A program made the position numbers and the translations under genes. The notes below the pieces were generated by a model, which had not been told where the DNA came from, did not search any database, and saw nothing but the letters and a program-made list of their open reading frames with translations. Positions 1-11,947 of a stretch of 64,000 bases of DNA are shown one piece after another (the first letter of the stretch is position 1; each line of letters begins with the position of its first letter). Source of the stretch: Viola odorata (Eukaryota; Streptophyta; Magnoliopsida; Malpighiales; Violaceae); NCBI GenBank assembly GCA_963691705.1, contig OY829541.1:42859661-42923660 (forward strand), in the 5' to 3' direction.

Positions 1-40
1 TAGGTCACGTCCCCACATACACCTTGTCATTTTAAAAGTT

Positions 41-52
41 GTGATTGGTCAC
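41..52. other. GTGA-N4-TCAC dyad at the start of each full unit
   Basis: The first 12 bases of a full A or B form an interrupted palindrome, GTGA then TTGG or TAGG then TCAC. It is absent from t, which lost it, and damaged in units reading GGTGACG (ten B units such as 40111), ATGATTGG or GGAAACG. No protein partner can be named from sequence; the dyad may be chance fixed by array homogenisation. Confidence 0.5.
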
Positions 53-79
53 GTCCCCACATCTTGTCTGTTTAGTGTT
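41..79 (+). repeat. Monomer A, reference copy (39 bp)
   Basis: The A head is GTGATTGGTCACGTCCCC followed by ACAT, and the tail is CTTGTCTGTTTAGTGTT. Two main tail alleles alternate across the window, GTTTAG (as here) and GTGTAG (for example 124-162). Minor alleles are CATATC for CATCTT-side CATC (8784, 9180s), CATCCTG (9041, 11200, 12548), TTGTATGTG (from about 16981 on), GTCTATTTAG, and TTTTGTG for TTTAGTG. Because 39 is a multiple of 3, runs of A keep reading frames open. Confidence 0.95.
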
Positions 80-162
80 ATGATAGGTCACGTCCCCACA
101 TATACCTTGTCATTTTAAAAGTTGTGATTGGTCACGTCCCCACATCTTGTCTGTGTAGTGTT

Positions 163-206
163 GTGATAGGTCACGTCCCCACATACACCTTGTCATTTAA
201 AAAGTT
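163..206 (+). repeat. Monomer B, reference copy (44 bp)
   Basis: The B head is GTGATAGGTCACGTCCCC followed by ACAT. The tail is ACACCTTGTCA then TTTAAAAAGTT. The AT tract has two alleles of equal length, TTTAAAAA and TTTTAAAA; the second adds a TAA stop in the forward frame. Head alleles are CACGTCCCC, CACGCCCCC, CACACCCCC, CACGGCCCC and CACGTCGCC. The tail allele CACCATG is common. B carries the dimer's only strongly AT-rich stretch, so an AT tract recurs about every 83 bp. Confidence 0.95.
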
Positions 207-372
207 GTGATTGGTCACGTCCCCACATCTTGTCTGTGTAGTGTTGTGATAGGTCACGTCCCCACATACACCTTGTCATTTAAAAAGTTGTGATTGGTCA
301 CGTCCCCACATCTTGTCTGTTTAGTGTTGTGATAGGTCACGCCCCCACATACACCTTGTCATTTAAAAAGTT

Positions 373-602
373 GTGATTGGTCACGTCCCCACATCTTGTC
401 TGTGTAGTGTTGTGATTGGTCACGTCCCCACATCTTGTCTGTTTAGTGTTGTGATAGGTCACGTCCCCACATACACCTTGCCATTTAAAAAGTTGCCCAC
501 ATCTTGTCTGTGTAGTGTTGTGATAGGTCACGTCCCCACATCTTGTCTGTGTAGTGTTGTGATAGGTCACGTCCCCACATACACCTTGTCATTTAAAAAG
601 TT
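373..602 (+). repeat. AABtAB block (230 bp), type example
   Basis: Units: A 373-411, A 412-450, B 451-494, t 495-519, A 520-558, B 559-602. Other 230-bp t blocks start at 2308, 3916, 5270, 7009, 9935, 19544 (order ABtAAB), 36935, 39426, 41643, 41956, 43846, 44159, 46049, 46362, 48252, 49976, 53131, 54274, 55417, 58494, 59637 and 59867. B + t is 69 bp, a multiple of 3, so these blocks stay open in one forward and one reverse frame. The forward frame closes at the TGA in the head of the next A, or earlier at TAA when B carries TTTTAAAA. Confidence 0.93.
495..519 (+). repeat. Truncated monomer t (25 bp; A lacking 14 bp)
   Basis: After a B ending AAAAAGTT, the next A starts GCCCACATC instead of with a full head; 14 bp (TGATTGGTCACGTC) are missing. 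The window has 49 such units, and all share this breakpoint, so they probably descend from one deletion. The preceding B usually has CTTGGCATTT or CTTGCCATTT instead of CTTGTCATTT. Derived forms are GTTACCCACATCCTTTC (first at 27932, then in most t units of the 36-60 kb part) and GTAACCC (53251, 54394, 58612). Confidence 0.93.
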
Positions 603-851
603 GTGATTGGTCACGTCCCCACATCTTGTCTGTGTAGTGTTGTGATAGGTCACGTCCCCACATACACCTTGTCATTTAAAAAGTTGTGATTGGTCACGTC
701 CCCACATCTTGTCTGTGTAGTGTTGTGATAGGTCACGTCCCCACATACACCTTGTCATTTAAAAAGTTGTGATTGGTCACGTCCCCACATCTTGTCTGTT
801 TAGTGTTGTGATAGGTCACGCCCCCACATACACCTTGTCATTTAAAAAGTT

Positions 852-1042
852 GTGATTGGTCACGTCCCCACATCTTGTCTGTGTAGTGTTGTGATTGGTC
901 ACGTCCCCACATCTTGTCTGTTTAGTGTTGTGATAGGTCACGTCCCCACATACACCTTGGCATTTAAAAAGTTGCCCACATCTTGTCTGTGTAGTGTTGT
1001 GATAGGTCACGTCCCCACATACACCTTGTCATTTAAAAAGTT
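852..1042 (+). repeat. 191-bp t blocks (AABtB, BtAAB, ABtAB)
   Basis: Type example AABtB. AABtB starts: 852, 2787, 3227, 4395. BtAAB starts, with the first B headed ATGATTGG: 22442, 25142, 30884, 34034. ABtAB starts: 27852, 33013, 36163, 37990, 56062, 60512. The three orders have the same length because they contain the same units, two A, two B and one t. Confidence 0.92.
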
Positions 1043-1291
1043 GTGATTGGTCACGTCCCCACATCTTGTCTGTTTAGTGTTGTGACAGGTCACGTCCCCA
1101 CATACACCATGTCATTTAAAAAGTTGTGATTGGTCACGTCCCCACATCTTGTCTGTTTAGTGTTGTGATAGGTCACGCCCCCACATACACCTTGTCATTT
1201 TAAAAGTTGTGATTGGTCACGTCCCCATATCTTGTCTTTTTAGTGTTGTGATAGGTCACGTCCCCACATACACCTTGTCATTTAAAAAGTT

Positions 1292-1560
1292 GTGATTGGT
1301 CACGTCCCCACATCTTGTCTGTGTAGTGTTGTGATTGGTCACGTCCCCACATCTTGTCTGTTTAGTGTTGTGGTAGGTCACGTCCCCACATACACCTTGG
1401 CATTTAAAAAGTTGCCCACATCTTGTCTGTGTAGTGTTGTGATAGGTCACGTCCCCACATCTTGTCTGTGTAGTGTTGTGATAGGTCACGTCCCCACATC
1501 TTGTCTGTTTAGTGTTGTGATAGGTCACGCCCCCACATACACCTTGTCATTTAAAAAGTT
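1292..1560 (+). repeat. 269-bp t blocks (AABtAAB or AAABtAB)
   Basis: AABtAAB starts at 1292, 4835, 5749, 7488, 8089, 10414, 11679 and 17704. The AAABtAB order occurs at 50704. Each is the 230-bp block plus one A (39 bp). The 11679, 17704 and 19544 blocks share the private GTGCTGTGATAGG substitution in the unit after the deletion, so they are close relatives. Confidence 0.92.
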
Positions 1561-1935
1561 GTGATTGGTCACGTCCCCACATCTTGTCTGTTTAGTGTTG
1601 TGATAGGTCACGCCCCCACATACACCTTGTCATTTTAAAAGTTGTGATTGGTCACGTCCCCACATCTTGTCTGTTTAGTGTTGTGATAGGTCACGTCCCC
1701 ACATACACCTTGTCATTTAAAAAGTTGTGATTGGTCACGTCCCCACATCTTGTCTGTTTAGTGTTGTGATAGGTCACGCCCCCACATACACCTTGTCATT
1801 TTAAAAGTTGTGATTGGTCACGTCCCCACATCTTGTCTGTTTAGTGTTGTGATAGGTCACGCCCCCACATACACCTTGTCATTTTAAAAGTTGTGATTGG
1901 TCACGTCCCCATATCTTGTCTGTGTAGTGTTGTGA

Positions 1936-3705
1936 TAGGTCACGTCCCCACATACACCTTGTCATTTTAAAAGTTGTGATTGGTCACGTCCCCACATCTT
2001 GTCTGTTTAGTGTTATGATAGGTCACGTCCCCACATATACCTTGTCATTTTAAAAGTTGTGATTGGTCACGTCCCCACATCTTGTCTGTGTAGTGTTGTG
2101 ATAGGTCACGTCCCCACATACACCTTGTCATTTAAAAAGTTGTGATTGGTCACGTCCCCACATCTTGTCTGTGTAGTGTTGTGATAGGTCACGTCCCCAC
2201 ATACACCTTGTCATTTAAAAAGTTGTGATTGGTCACGTCCCCACATCTTGTCTGTTTAGTGTTGTGATAGGTCACGCCCCCACATACACCTTGTCATTTA
2301 AAAAGTTGTGATTGGTCACGTCCCCACATCTTGTCTGTGTAGTGTTGTGATTGGTCACGTCCCCACATCTTGTCTGTTTAGTGTTGTGATAGGTCACGTC
2401 CCCACATACACCTTGCCATTTAAAAAGTTGCCCACATCTTGTCTGTGTAGTGTTGTGATAGGTCACGTCCCCACATCTTGTCTGTGTAGTGTTGTGATAG
2501 GTCACGTCCCCACATACACCTTGTCATTTAAAAAGTTGTGATTGGTCACGTCCCCACATCTTGTCTGTGTAGTGTTGTGATAGGTCACGTCCCCACATAC
2601 ACCTTGTCATTTAAAAAGTTGTGATTGGTCACGTCCCCACATCTTGTCTGTGTAGTGTTGTGATAGGTCACGTCCCCACATACACCTTGTCATTTAAAAA
2701 GTTGTGATTGGTCACGTCCCCACATCTTGTCTGTTTAGTGTTGTGATAGGTCACGCCCCCACATACACCTTGTCATTTAAAAAGTTGTGATTGGTCACGT
2801 CCCCACATCTTGTCTGTGTAGTGTTGTGATTGGTCACGTCCCCACATCTTGTCTGTTTAGTGTTGTGATAGGTCACGTCCCCACATACACCTTGGCATTT
2901 AAAAAGTTGCCCACATCTTGTCTGTGTAGTGTTGTGATAGGTCACGTCCCCACATACACCTTGTCATTTAAAAAGTTGTGATTGGTCACGTCCCCACATC
3001 TTGTCTGTTTAGTGTTGTGACAGGTCACGTCCCCACATACACCATGTCATTTAAAAAGTTGTGATTGGTCACGTCCCCACATCTTGTCTGTTTAGTGTTG
3101 TGATAGGTCACGCCCCCACATACACCTTGTCATTTTAAAAGTTGTGATTGGTCACGTCCCCATATCTTGTCTTTTTAGTGTTGTGATAGGTCACGTCCCC
3201 ACATACACCTTGTCATTTAAAAAGTTGTGATTGGTCACGTCCCCACATCTTGTCTGTGTAGTGTTGTGATTGGTCACGTCCCCACATCTTGTCTGTTTAG
3301 TGTTGTGGTAGGTCACGTCCCCACATACACCTTGGCATTTAAAAAGTTGCCCACATCTTGTCTGTGTAGTGTTGTGATAGGTCACGTCCCCACATACACC
3401 TTGTCATTTTAAAAGTTGTGATTGGTCACGTCCCCACATCTTGTCTGTTTAGTGTTGTGATAGGTCACGTCCCCACATACACCTTGTCATTTAAAAAGTT
3501 GTGATTGGTCACGTCCCCACATCTTGTCTGTTTAGTGTTGTGATAGGTCACGCCCCCACATACACCTTGTCATTTTAAAAGTTGTGATTGGTCACGTCCC
3601 CACATCTTGTCTGTTTAGTGTTGTGATAGGTCACGCCCCCACATACACCTTGTCATTTTAAAAGTTGTGATTGGTCACGTCCCCATATCTTGTCTGTGTA
3701 GTGTT
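1936..3705 (+). repeat. HOR alpha, copy 2 (1770 bp, 161-165 bp shorter)
   Basis: It repeats copy 1 at offset 1935 through blocks at 2308, 2787 and 3227, including private marks such as TGTTATGATAGG near 2015 and CACATATACC. The third block has lost two A units and one AB dimer relative to copy 1 (offset falls from 1935 to 1774, a loss of 161 bp). Confidence 0.88.
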
Positions 3706-5269
3706 GTGATAGGTCACGTCCCCACATACACCTTGTCATTTAAAAAGTTGTGATTGGTCACGTCCCCACATCTTGTCTGTGTAGTGTTGTGATAGGTCAC
3801 GTCCCCACATACACCTTGTCATTTAAAAAGTTGTGATTGGTCACGTCCCCACATCTTGTCTGTTTAGTGTTGTGATAGGTCACGCCCCCACATACACCTT
3901 GTCATTTAAAAAGTTGTGATTGGTCACGTCCCCACATCTTGTCTGTGTAGTGTTGTGATTGGTCACGTCCCCACATCTTGTCTGTTTAGTGTTGTGATAG
4001 GTCACGTCCCCACATACACCTTGCCATTTAAAAAGTTGCCCACATCTTGTCTGTGTAGTGTTGTGATAGGTCACGTCCCCACATCTTGTCTGTGTAGTGT
4101 TGTGATAGGTCACGTCCCCACATACACCTTGTCATTTAAAAAGTTGTGATTGGTCACGTCCCCACATCTTGTCTGTGTAGTGTTGTGATAGGTCACGTCC
4201 CCACATACACCTTGTCATTTAAAAAGTTGTGATTGGTCACGTCCCCACATCTTGTCTGTGTAGTGTTGTGATAGGTCACGTCCCCACATACACCTTGTCA
4301 TTTAAAAAGTTGTGATTGGTCACGTCCCCACATCTTGTCTGTTTAGTGTTGTGATAGGTCACGCCCCCACATACACCTTGTCATTTAAAAAGTTGTGATT
4401 GGTCACGTCCCCACATCTTGTCTGTGTAGTGTTGTGATTGGTCACGTCCCCACATCTTGTCTGTTTAGTGTTGTGATAGGTCACGTCCCCACATACACCT
4501 TGGCATTTAAAAAGTTGCCCACATCTTGTCTGTGTAGTGTTGTGATAGGTCACGTCCCCACATACACCTTGTCATTTAAAAAGTTGTGATTGGTCACGTC
4601 CCCACATCTTGTCTGTTTAGTGTTGTGACAGGTCACGTCCCCACATACACCATGTCATTTAAAAAGTTGTGATTGGTCACGTCCCCACATCTTGTCTGTT
4701 TAGTGTTGTGATAGGTCACGCCCCCACATACACCTTGTCATTTTAAAAGTTGTGATTGGTCACGTCCCCATATCTTGTCTTTTTAGTGTTGTGATAGGTC
4801 ACGTCCCCACATACACCTTGTCATTTAAAAAGTTGTGATTGGTCACGTCCCCACATCTTGTCTGTGTAGTGTTGTGATTGGTCACGTCCCCACATCTTGT
4901 CTGTTTAGTGTTGTGGTAGGTCACGTCCCCACATACACCTTGGCATTTAAAAAGTTGCCCACATCTTGTCTGTGTAGTGTTGTGATAGGTCACGTCCCCA
5001 CATCTTGTCTGTGTAGTGTTGTGATAGGTCACGTCCCCACATCTTGTCTGTGTAGTGTTGTGATAGGTCACGCCCCCACATACACCTTGTCATTTAAAAA
5101 GTTGTGATTGGTCACGTCCCCACATCTTGTCTGTTTAGTGTTGTGATAGGTCACGCCCCCACATCCACCTTGTCATTTTAAAAGTTGTGATTGGTCACGT
5201 CCCCACATCTTGTCTGTTTAGTGTTGTGATAGGTCACGCCCCCACATACACCTTGTCATTTAAAAAGTT
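3706..5269 (+). repeat. HOR alpha, copy 3
   Basis: It matches copy 1 from 163 onward, so two dimers (166 bp) are missing at its left end. Blocks are at 3916, 4395 and 4835, the last in the full AABtAAB form. The offset from copy 2 is 1608 = 230 + 191 + 191 + 12x83. Identity with copy 1 fades at about 5190-5240, where the next block begins. Confidence 0.85.
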
Positions 5270-8200
5270 GTGATTGGTCACGTCCCCACATCTTGTCTGT
5301 GTAGTGTTGTGATTGGTCACGTCCCCACATCTTGTCTGTTTAGTGTTGTGATAGGTCACGTCCCCACATACACCTTGGCATTTAAAAAGTTGCCCACATC
5401 TTGTCTGTGTAGTGTTGTGATAGGTCACGTCCCCACATCTTGTCTGTGTAGTGTTGTGATAGGTCACGTCCCCACATACACCTTGTCATTTAAAAAGTTG
5501 TGATTGGTCACGTCCCCACATCTTGTCTGTTTAGTGTTGTGACAGGTCACGTCCCCACATACACCATGTCATTTAAAAAGTTGTGATTGGTCACGTCCCC
5601 ACATCTTGTCTGTTTAGTGTTGTGATAGGTCACGCCCCCACATACACCTTGTCATTTTAAAAGTTGTGATTGGTCACGTCCCCATATCTTGTCTTTTTAG
5701 TGTTGTGATAGGTCACGTCCCCACATACACCTTGTCCTTTAAAAAGTTGTGATTGGTCACGTCCCCACATCTTGTCTGTGTAGTGTTGTGATTGGTCACG
5801 TCCCCACATCTTGTCTGTTTAGTGTTGTGATAGGTCACGTCCCCACATACACCTTGGCATTTAAAAAGTTGCCCACATCTTGTCTGTGTAGTGTTGTGAT
5901 AGGTCACGTCCCCACATCTTGTCTGTGTAGTGTTGTGATAGGTCACGTCCCCACATCTTGTCTGTGTAGTGTTGTGATAGGTCACGCCCCCACATACACC
6001 TTGTCATTTAAAAAGTTGTGATTGGTCACGTCCCCACATCTTGTCTGTTTAGTGTTGTGATAGGTCACGCCCCCACATACACCTTGTCATTTTAAAAGTT
6101 GTGATTGGTCACGTCCCCACATCTTGTCTGTTTAGTGTTGTGATAGGTCACGCCCCCACATACACCTTGTCATTTAAAAAGTTGTGATTGGTCACGTCCC
6201 CACATCTTGTCTGTTTAGTGTTGTGATAGGTCACGTCCCCACATCTTGTCTGTGTAGTGTTGTGATAGGTCACGTCCCCACATCTTGTCTGTGTAGTGTT
6301 GTGATAGGTCACGCCCCCACATACACCTTGTCATTTAAAAAGTTGTGATTGGTCACGTCCCCACATCTTGTCTGTTTAGTGTTGTGATAGGTCACGCCCC
6401 CACATACACCTTGTCATTTTAAAAGTTGTGATTGGTCACGTCCCCACATCTTGTCTGTTTAGTGTTGTGATAGGTCACGTCCCCACATACACCTTGTCAT
6501 TTAAAAAGTTGTGATTGGTCACGTCCCCACATCTTGTCTGTTTAGTGTTGTGATAGGTCACGCCCCCACATACACCTTGTCATTTTAAAAGTTGTGATTG
6601 GTCACGTCCCCACATCTTGTCTGTTTAGTGTTGTGATAGGTCACGCCCCCACATACACCTTGTCATTTTAAAAGTTGTGATTGGTCACGTCCCCATATCT
6701 TGTCTGTGTAGTGTTGTGATAGGTCACGTCCCCACATACACCTTGTCATTTTAAAAGTTGTGATTGGTCACGTCCCCACATCTTGTCTGTTTAGTGTTAT
6801 GATAGGTCACGTCCCCACATATACCTTGTCATTTTAAAAGTTGTGATTGGTCACGTCCCCACATCTTGTCTGTGTAGTGTTGTGATAGGTCACGTCCCCA
6901 CATACACCTTGTCATTTAAAAAGTTGTGATTGGTCACGTCCCCACATCTTGTCTGTTTAGTGTTGTGATAGGTCACGCCCCCACATACACCTTGTCATTT
7001 AAAAAGTTGTGATTGGTCACGTCCCCACATCTTGTCTGTGTAGTGTTGTGATTGGTCACGTCCCCACATCTTGTCTGTTTAGTGTTGTGATAGGTCACGT
7101 CCCCACATACACCTTGCCATTTAAAAAGTTGCCCACATCTTGTCTGTGTAGTGTTGTGATAGGTCACGTCCCCACATCTTGTCTGTGTAGTGTTGTGATA
7201 GGTCACGTCCCCACATACACCTTGTCATTTAAAAAGTTGTGATTGGTCACGTCCCCACATCTTGTCTGTTTAGTGTTGTGACAGGTCACGTCCCCACATA
7301 CACCATGTCATTTAAAAAGTTGTGATTGGTCACGTCCCCACATCTTGTCTGTTTAGTGTTGTGATAGGTCACGCCCCCACATACACCTTGTCATTTTAAA
7401 AGTTGTGATTGGTCACGTCCCCATATCTTGTCTTTTTAGTGTTGTGATAGGTCACGTCCCCACATACACCTTGTCATTTAAAAAGTTGTGATTGGTCACG
7501 TCCCCACATCTTGTCTGTGTAGTGTTGTGATTGGTCACGTCCCCACATCTTGTCTGTTTAGTGTTGTGATAGGTCACGTCCCCACATACACCTTGGCATT
7601 TAAAAAGTTGCCCACATCTTGTCTGTGTAGTGTTGTGATAGGTCACGTCCCCACATCTTGTCTGTGTAGTGTTGTGATAGGTCACGTCCCCACATCTTGT
7701 CTGTGTAGTGTTGTGATAGGTCACGCCCCCACATACACCTTGTCATTTAAAAAGTTGTGATTGGTCACGTCCCCACATCTTGTCTGTTTAGTGTTGTGAT
7801 AGGTCACGCCCCCACATACACCTTGTCATTTTAAAAGTTGTGATTGGTCACGTCCCCACATCTTGTCTGTTTAGTGTTGTGATAGGTCACGCCCCCACAT
7901 ACACCTTGTCATTTAAAAAGTTGTGATTGGTCACGTCCCCACATCTTGTCTGTTTAGTGTTGTGATAGGTCACGCCCCCACATACACCTTGTCATTTAAA
8001 AAGTTGTGATTGGTCACGTCCCCACATCTTGTCTGTTTAGTGTTGTGATAGGTCACGCCCCCACATACACCTTGTCATTTAAAAAGTTGTGATTGGTCAC
8101 GTCCCCACATCTTGTCTGTGTAGTGTTGTGATTGGTCACGTCCCCACATCTTGTCTGTTTAGTGTTGTGATAGGTCACGTCCCCACATACACCTTGGCAT

Positions 8201-8357
8201 TTAAAAAGTTGCCCACATCTTGTCTGTGTAGTGTTGTGATAGGTCACGTCCCCACATCTTGTCTGTGTAGTGTTGTGATAGGTCACGTCCCCACATCTTG
8301 TCTGTGTAGTGTTGTGATAGGTCACGCCCCCACATACACCTTGTCATTTAAAAAGTT
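5270..8357 (+). repeat. Rearranged alpha-derived segment
   Basis: Blocks: 5270 (230), 5749 (269), AAAB 6184, 7009 (230), 7488 (269), 8089 (269), separated by 3, 2, 8, 3 and 4 dimers. The 4395/4835 pair reappears at 5270/5749 with one extra A (offsets 875 and 914). The 7009 block carries the TTGCC mark of alpha's first block. The 7488 block is duplicated at 8089 (601 bp = 269 + 4x83). Confidence 0.85.
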
Positions 8358-9934
8358 GTGATTGGTCACGTCCCCACATCTTGTCTGTTTAGTGTTGTGA
8401 TAGGTCACGCCCCCACATACACCTTGTCATTTTAAAAGTTGTGATTGGTCACGTCCCCACATCTTGTCTGTTTAGTGTTGTGATAGGTCACGCCCCCACA
8501 TACACCTTGTCATTTAAAAAGTTGTGATTGGTCACGTCCCCACATCTTGTCTGTTTAGTGTTGTGATAGGTCACGCCCCCACATACACCTTGTCATTTAA
8601 AAAGTTGTGATTGGTCACGTCCCCACATCTTGTCTGTTTAGTGTTGTGATAGGTCACGCCCCCACATACACCTTGTCATTTAAAAAGTTGTGATTGGTCA
8701 CGTCCCCACATCTTGTCTGTTTAGTGTTGTGATAGGTCACGTCCCCACATACACCTTGTCATTTTAAAAGTTGTGATTGGTCACGCCCCCATATCTTGTC
8801 TGTGTAGTGTTGTGATAGGTCACGTCCCCACATACACCTTGTCATTTAAAAAGTTGTGATTGGTCACGTCCCCACATCTTGTCTGTTTAGTGTTGTGATA
8901 GGTCACGTCCCCACATATACCTTGTCATTTTAAAAGTTGTGATTGGTCACGTCCCCACATCTTGTCTGTGTAGTGTTGTGATAGGTCACGTCCCCACATA
9001 CACCTTGTCATTTAAAAAGTTGTGATTGGTCACGTCCCCACATCCTGTCTGTTTAGTGTTGTGTTAGGTCACGTCCCCACATACACCTTGTCATTTAAAA
9101 AGTTGTGATTGGTCACGTCCCCACATCTTGTCTGTTTAGTGTTGTGATAGGTCACGCCCCCACATACACCTTGTCATTTTAAAAGTTGTGATTGGTCACG
9201 TCCCCATATCTTGTCTGTGTAGTGTTGTGATAGGTCACGTCCCCACGTACACCTTGTCATTTAAAAAGTTATGATTGGTCACGTCCCCACATCTTGTCTG
9301 TTTAGTGTTGTGATAGGTCACGTCCCCACATACACCATGTCATTTAAAAAGTTGTGATTGGTCACGTCCCCACATCTTGTCTGTTTAGTGTTGTGATAGG
9401 TCACGCCCCCACATACACCTTGTCATTTTAAAAGTTGTGATTGGTCACGTCCCCACATCTTGTCTGTTTAGTGTTGTGATAGGTCACGCCCCCACATACA
9501 CCTTGTCATTTTAAAAGTTGTGATTGGTCACGTCCCCATATCTTGTCTGTGTAGTGTTGTGATAGGTCACGTCCCCACATACACCTTGTCATTTTAAAAG
9601 TTGTGATTGGTCACGTCCCCATATCTTGTCTGTGTAGTGTTGTGATAGGTCACGTCCCCACATACACCTTGTCATTTTAAAAGTTGTGATTGGTCACGTC
9701 CCCACATCTTGTCTGTGTAGTGTTGTGATAGGTCACGTCCCCACATACACCTTGTCATTTAAAAAGTTGTGATTGGTCACGTCCCCACATCCTGTCTGTT
9801 TAGTTTTGTGATAGGTCACGTCCCCACATACACCTTGTCATTTAAAAAGTTGTGATTGGTCACGTCCCCACATCTTGTCTGTTTAGTGTTGTGATAGGTC
9901 ACGCCCCCACATACACCTTGTCATTTAAAAAGTT
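8358..9934 (+). repeat. Pure dimer run (19 dimers)
   Basis: 1577 bp = 19x83 with no irregular block. Marks include CACGCCCCCATATC at 8784, CATCCTG with GTGTTAGG near 9041-9066, ATGATTGG after B near 9270, and CACCATG near 9335. About 8690-9430 recurs at about 10850-11590 (offset 2159 = 230 + 269 + 20x83). Confidence 0.88.
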
Positions 9935-11947
9935 GTGATTGGTCACGTCCCCACATCTTGTCTGTGTAGTGTTGTGATTGGTCACGTCCCCACATCTTGT
10001 CTATTTAGTGTTGTGATAGGTCACGTCCCCACATACACCTTGGCATTTAAAAAGTTGCCCACATCTTGTCTGTGTAGTGTTGTGATAGGTCACGTCCCCA
10101 CATCTTGTCTGTGTAGTGTTGTGATAGGTCACGTCCCCACATACACCTTGTCATTTAAAAAGTTGTGATTGGTCACGTCCCCACATCTTGTCTGTTTAGT
10201 GTTGTGACAGGTCACGTCCCCACATACACCATGTCATTTAAAAAGTTGTGATTGGTCACGTCCCCACATCTTGTCTGTTTAGTGTTGTGATAGGTCACGC
10301 CCCCACATACACCTTGTCATTTTAAAAGTTGTGATTGGTCACGTCCCCATATCTTGTCTTTTTAGTGTTGTGATAGGTCACGTCCCCACATACACCTTGT
10401 CATTTAAAAAGTTGTGATTGGTCACGTCCCCACATCTTGTCTGTGTAGTGTTGTGATTGGTCACGTCCCCACATCTTGTCTGTTTAGTGTTGTGATAGGT
10501 CACGTCCCCACATACACCTTGGCATTTAAAAAGTTGCCCACATCTTGTCTGTGTAGTGTTGTGATAGGTCACGTCCCCACATCTTGTCTGTGTAGTGTTG
10601 TGATAGGTCACGTCCCCACATCTTGTCTGTGTAGTGTTGTGATAGGTCACGCCCCCACATACACCTTGTCATTTAAAAAGTTGTGATTGGTCACGTCCCC
10701 ACATCTTGTCTGTTTAGTGTTGTGATAGGTCAAGCCCCCACATACACCTTGTCATTTAAAAAGTTGTGATTGGTCACGTCCCCACATCTTGTCTGTTTAG
10801 TGTTGTGATAGGTCACGCCCCCACATACACCTTGTCATTTTAAAAGTTGTGATTGGTCACGTCCCCACATCTTGTCTGTTTAGTGTTGTGATAGGTCACG
10901 TCCCCACATACACCTTGTCATTTTAAAAGTTGTGATTGGTCACGCCCCCATATCTTGTCTGTGTAGTGTTGTGATAGGTCACGTCCCCACATACACCTTG
11001 TCATTTAAAAAGTTGTGATTGGTCACGTCCCCACATCTTGTCTGTTTAGTGTTGTGATAGGTCACGTCCCCACATATACCTTGTCATTTTAAAAGTTGTG
11101 ATTGGTCACGTCCCCACATCTTGTCTGTGTAGTGTTGTGATAGGTCACGTCCCCACATACACCTTGTCATTTAAAAAGTTGTGATTGGTCACGTCCCCAC
11201 ATCCTGTCTGTTTAGTGTTGTGTTAGGTCACGTCCCCACATACACCTTGTCATTTAAAAAGTTGTGATTGGTCACGTCCCCACATCTTGTCTGTTTAGTG
11301 TTGTGATAGGTCACGCCCCCACATACACCTTGTCATTTTAAAAGTTGTGATTGGTCACGTCCCCATATCTTGTCTGTGTAGTGTTGTGATAGGTCACGTC
11401 CCCACATACACCTTGTCATTTAAAAAGTTATGATTGGTCACGTCCCCACATCTTGTCTGTTTAGTGTTGTGATAGGTCACGTCCCCACATACACCATGTC
11501 ATTTAAAAAGTTGTGATTGGTCACGTCCCCACATCTTGTCTGTTTAGTGTTGTGATAGGTCACGCCCCCACATACACCTTGTCATTTTAAAAGTTGTGAT
11601 TGGTCACGTCCCCATATCTTGTCTGTTTAGTGTTGTGATAGGTCACGTCCCCACATACACCTTGTTATTTAAAAAGTTGTGATTGGTCACGTCCCCACAT
11701 CTTGTCTGTGTAGTGTTGTGATTGGTCACGTCCCCACATCTTGTCTGTTTTGTGTTGTGATAGGTCACGTCCCCACATACACCTTGGCATTTAAAAAGTT
11801 GCCCACATCTTGTCTGTGTAGTGCTGTGATAGGTCACGTCCCCACATCGTGTCTGTGTAGTGTTGTGATAGGTCACGTCCCCACATCTTGTCTGTTTAGT
11901 GTTGTGATAGGTCACGCCCCCACATACACCTTGTCATTTTAAATGTT
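9935..11947 (+). repeat. Mixed segment with three t blocks
   Basis: Blocks 9935 (230), 10414 (269) and 11679 (269), separated by 3 and 12 dimers. The 9935/10414 pair repeats 5270/5749 at offset 4665. The last B ends TTTTAAATGTT (11934-11947). About 10.75-11.95 kb recurs at about 16.78-17.97 kb (offset 6025). Confidence 0.86.

Larger units (their letters stand above)
41..123 (+). repeat. AB dimer, the 83-bp ground-state repeat
   Basis: This is the first complete AB dimer (A 41-79, B 80-123; this B starts with A instead of G). Distances between successive irregular blocks are whole multiples of 83 throughout, for example 332 bp (41 to 373), 249 bp (603 to 852), 1577 bp (8358 to 9935), 4233 bp (11948 to 16181), 1660 bp (39983 to 41643) and 2241 bp (60703 to 62944). 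Confidence 0.95.
1..1935 (+). repeat. HOR alpha, copy 1 (1935 bp)
   Basis: Order from the left edge: partial B, 4 dimers, AABtAB (373), 3 dimers, AABtB (852), 3 dimers, AABtAAB (1292), then dimers from 1561. Position 1 matches 1936. The period is 1935 = 230 + 191 + 269 + 15x83. The B before t reads TTGCCATTT in the first block and TTGGCATTT in the other two, which gives each block an identity. Confidence 0.9.
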
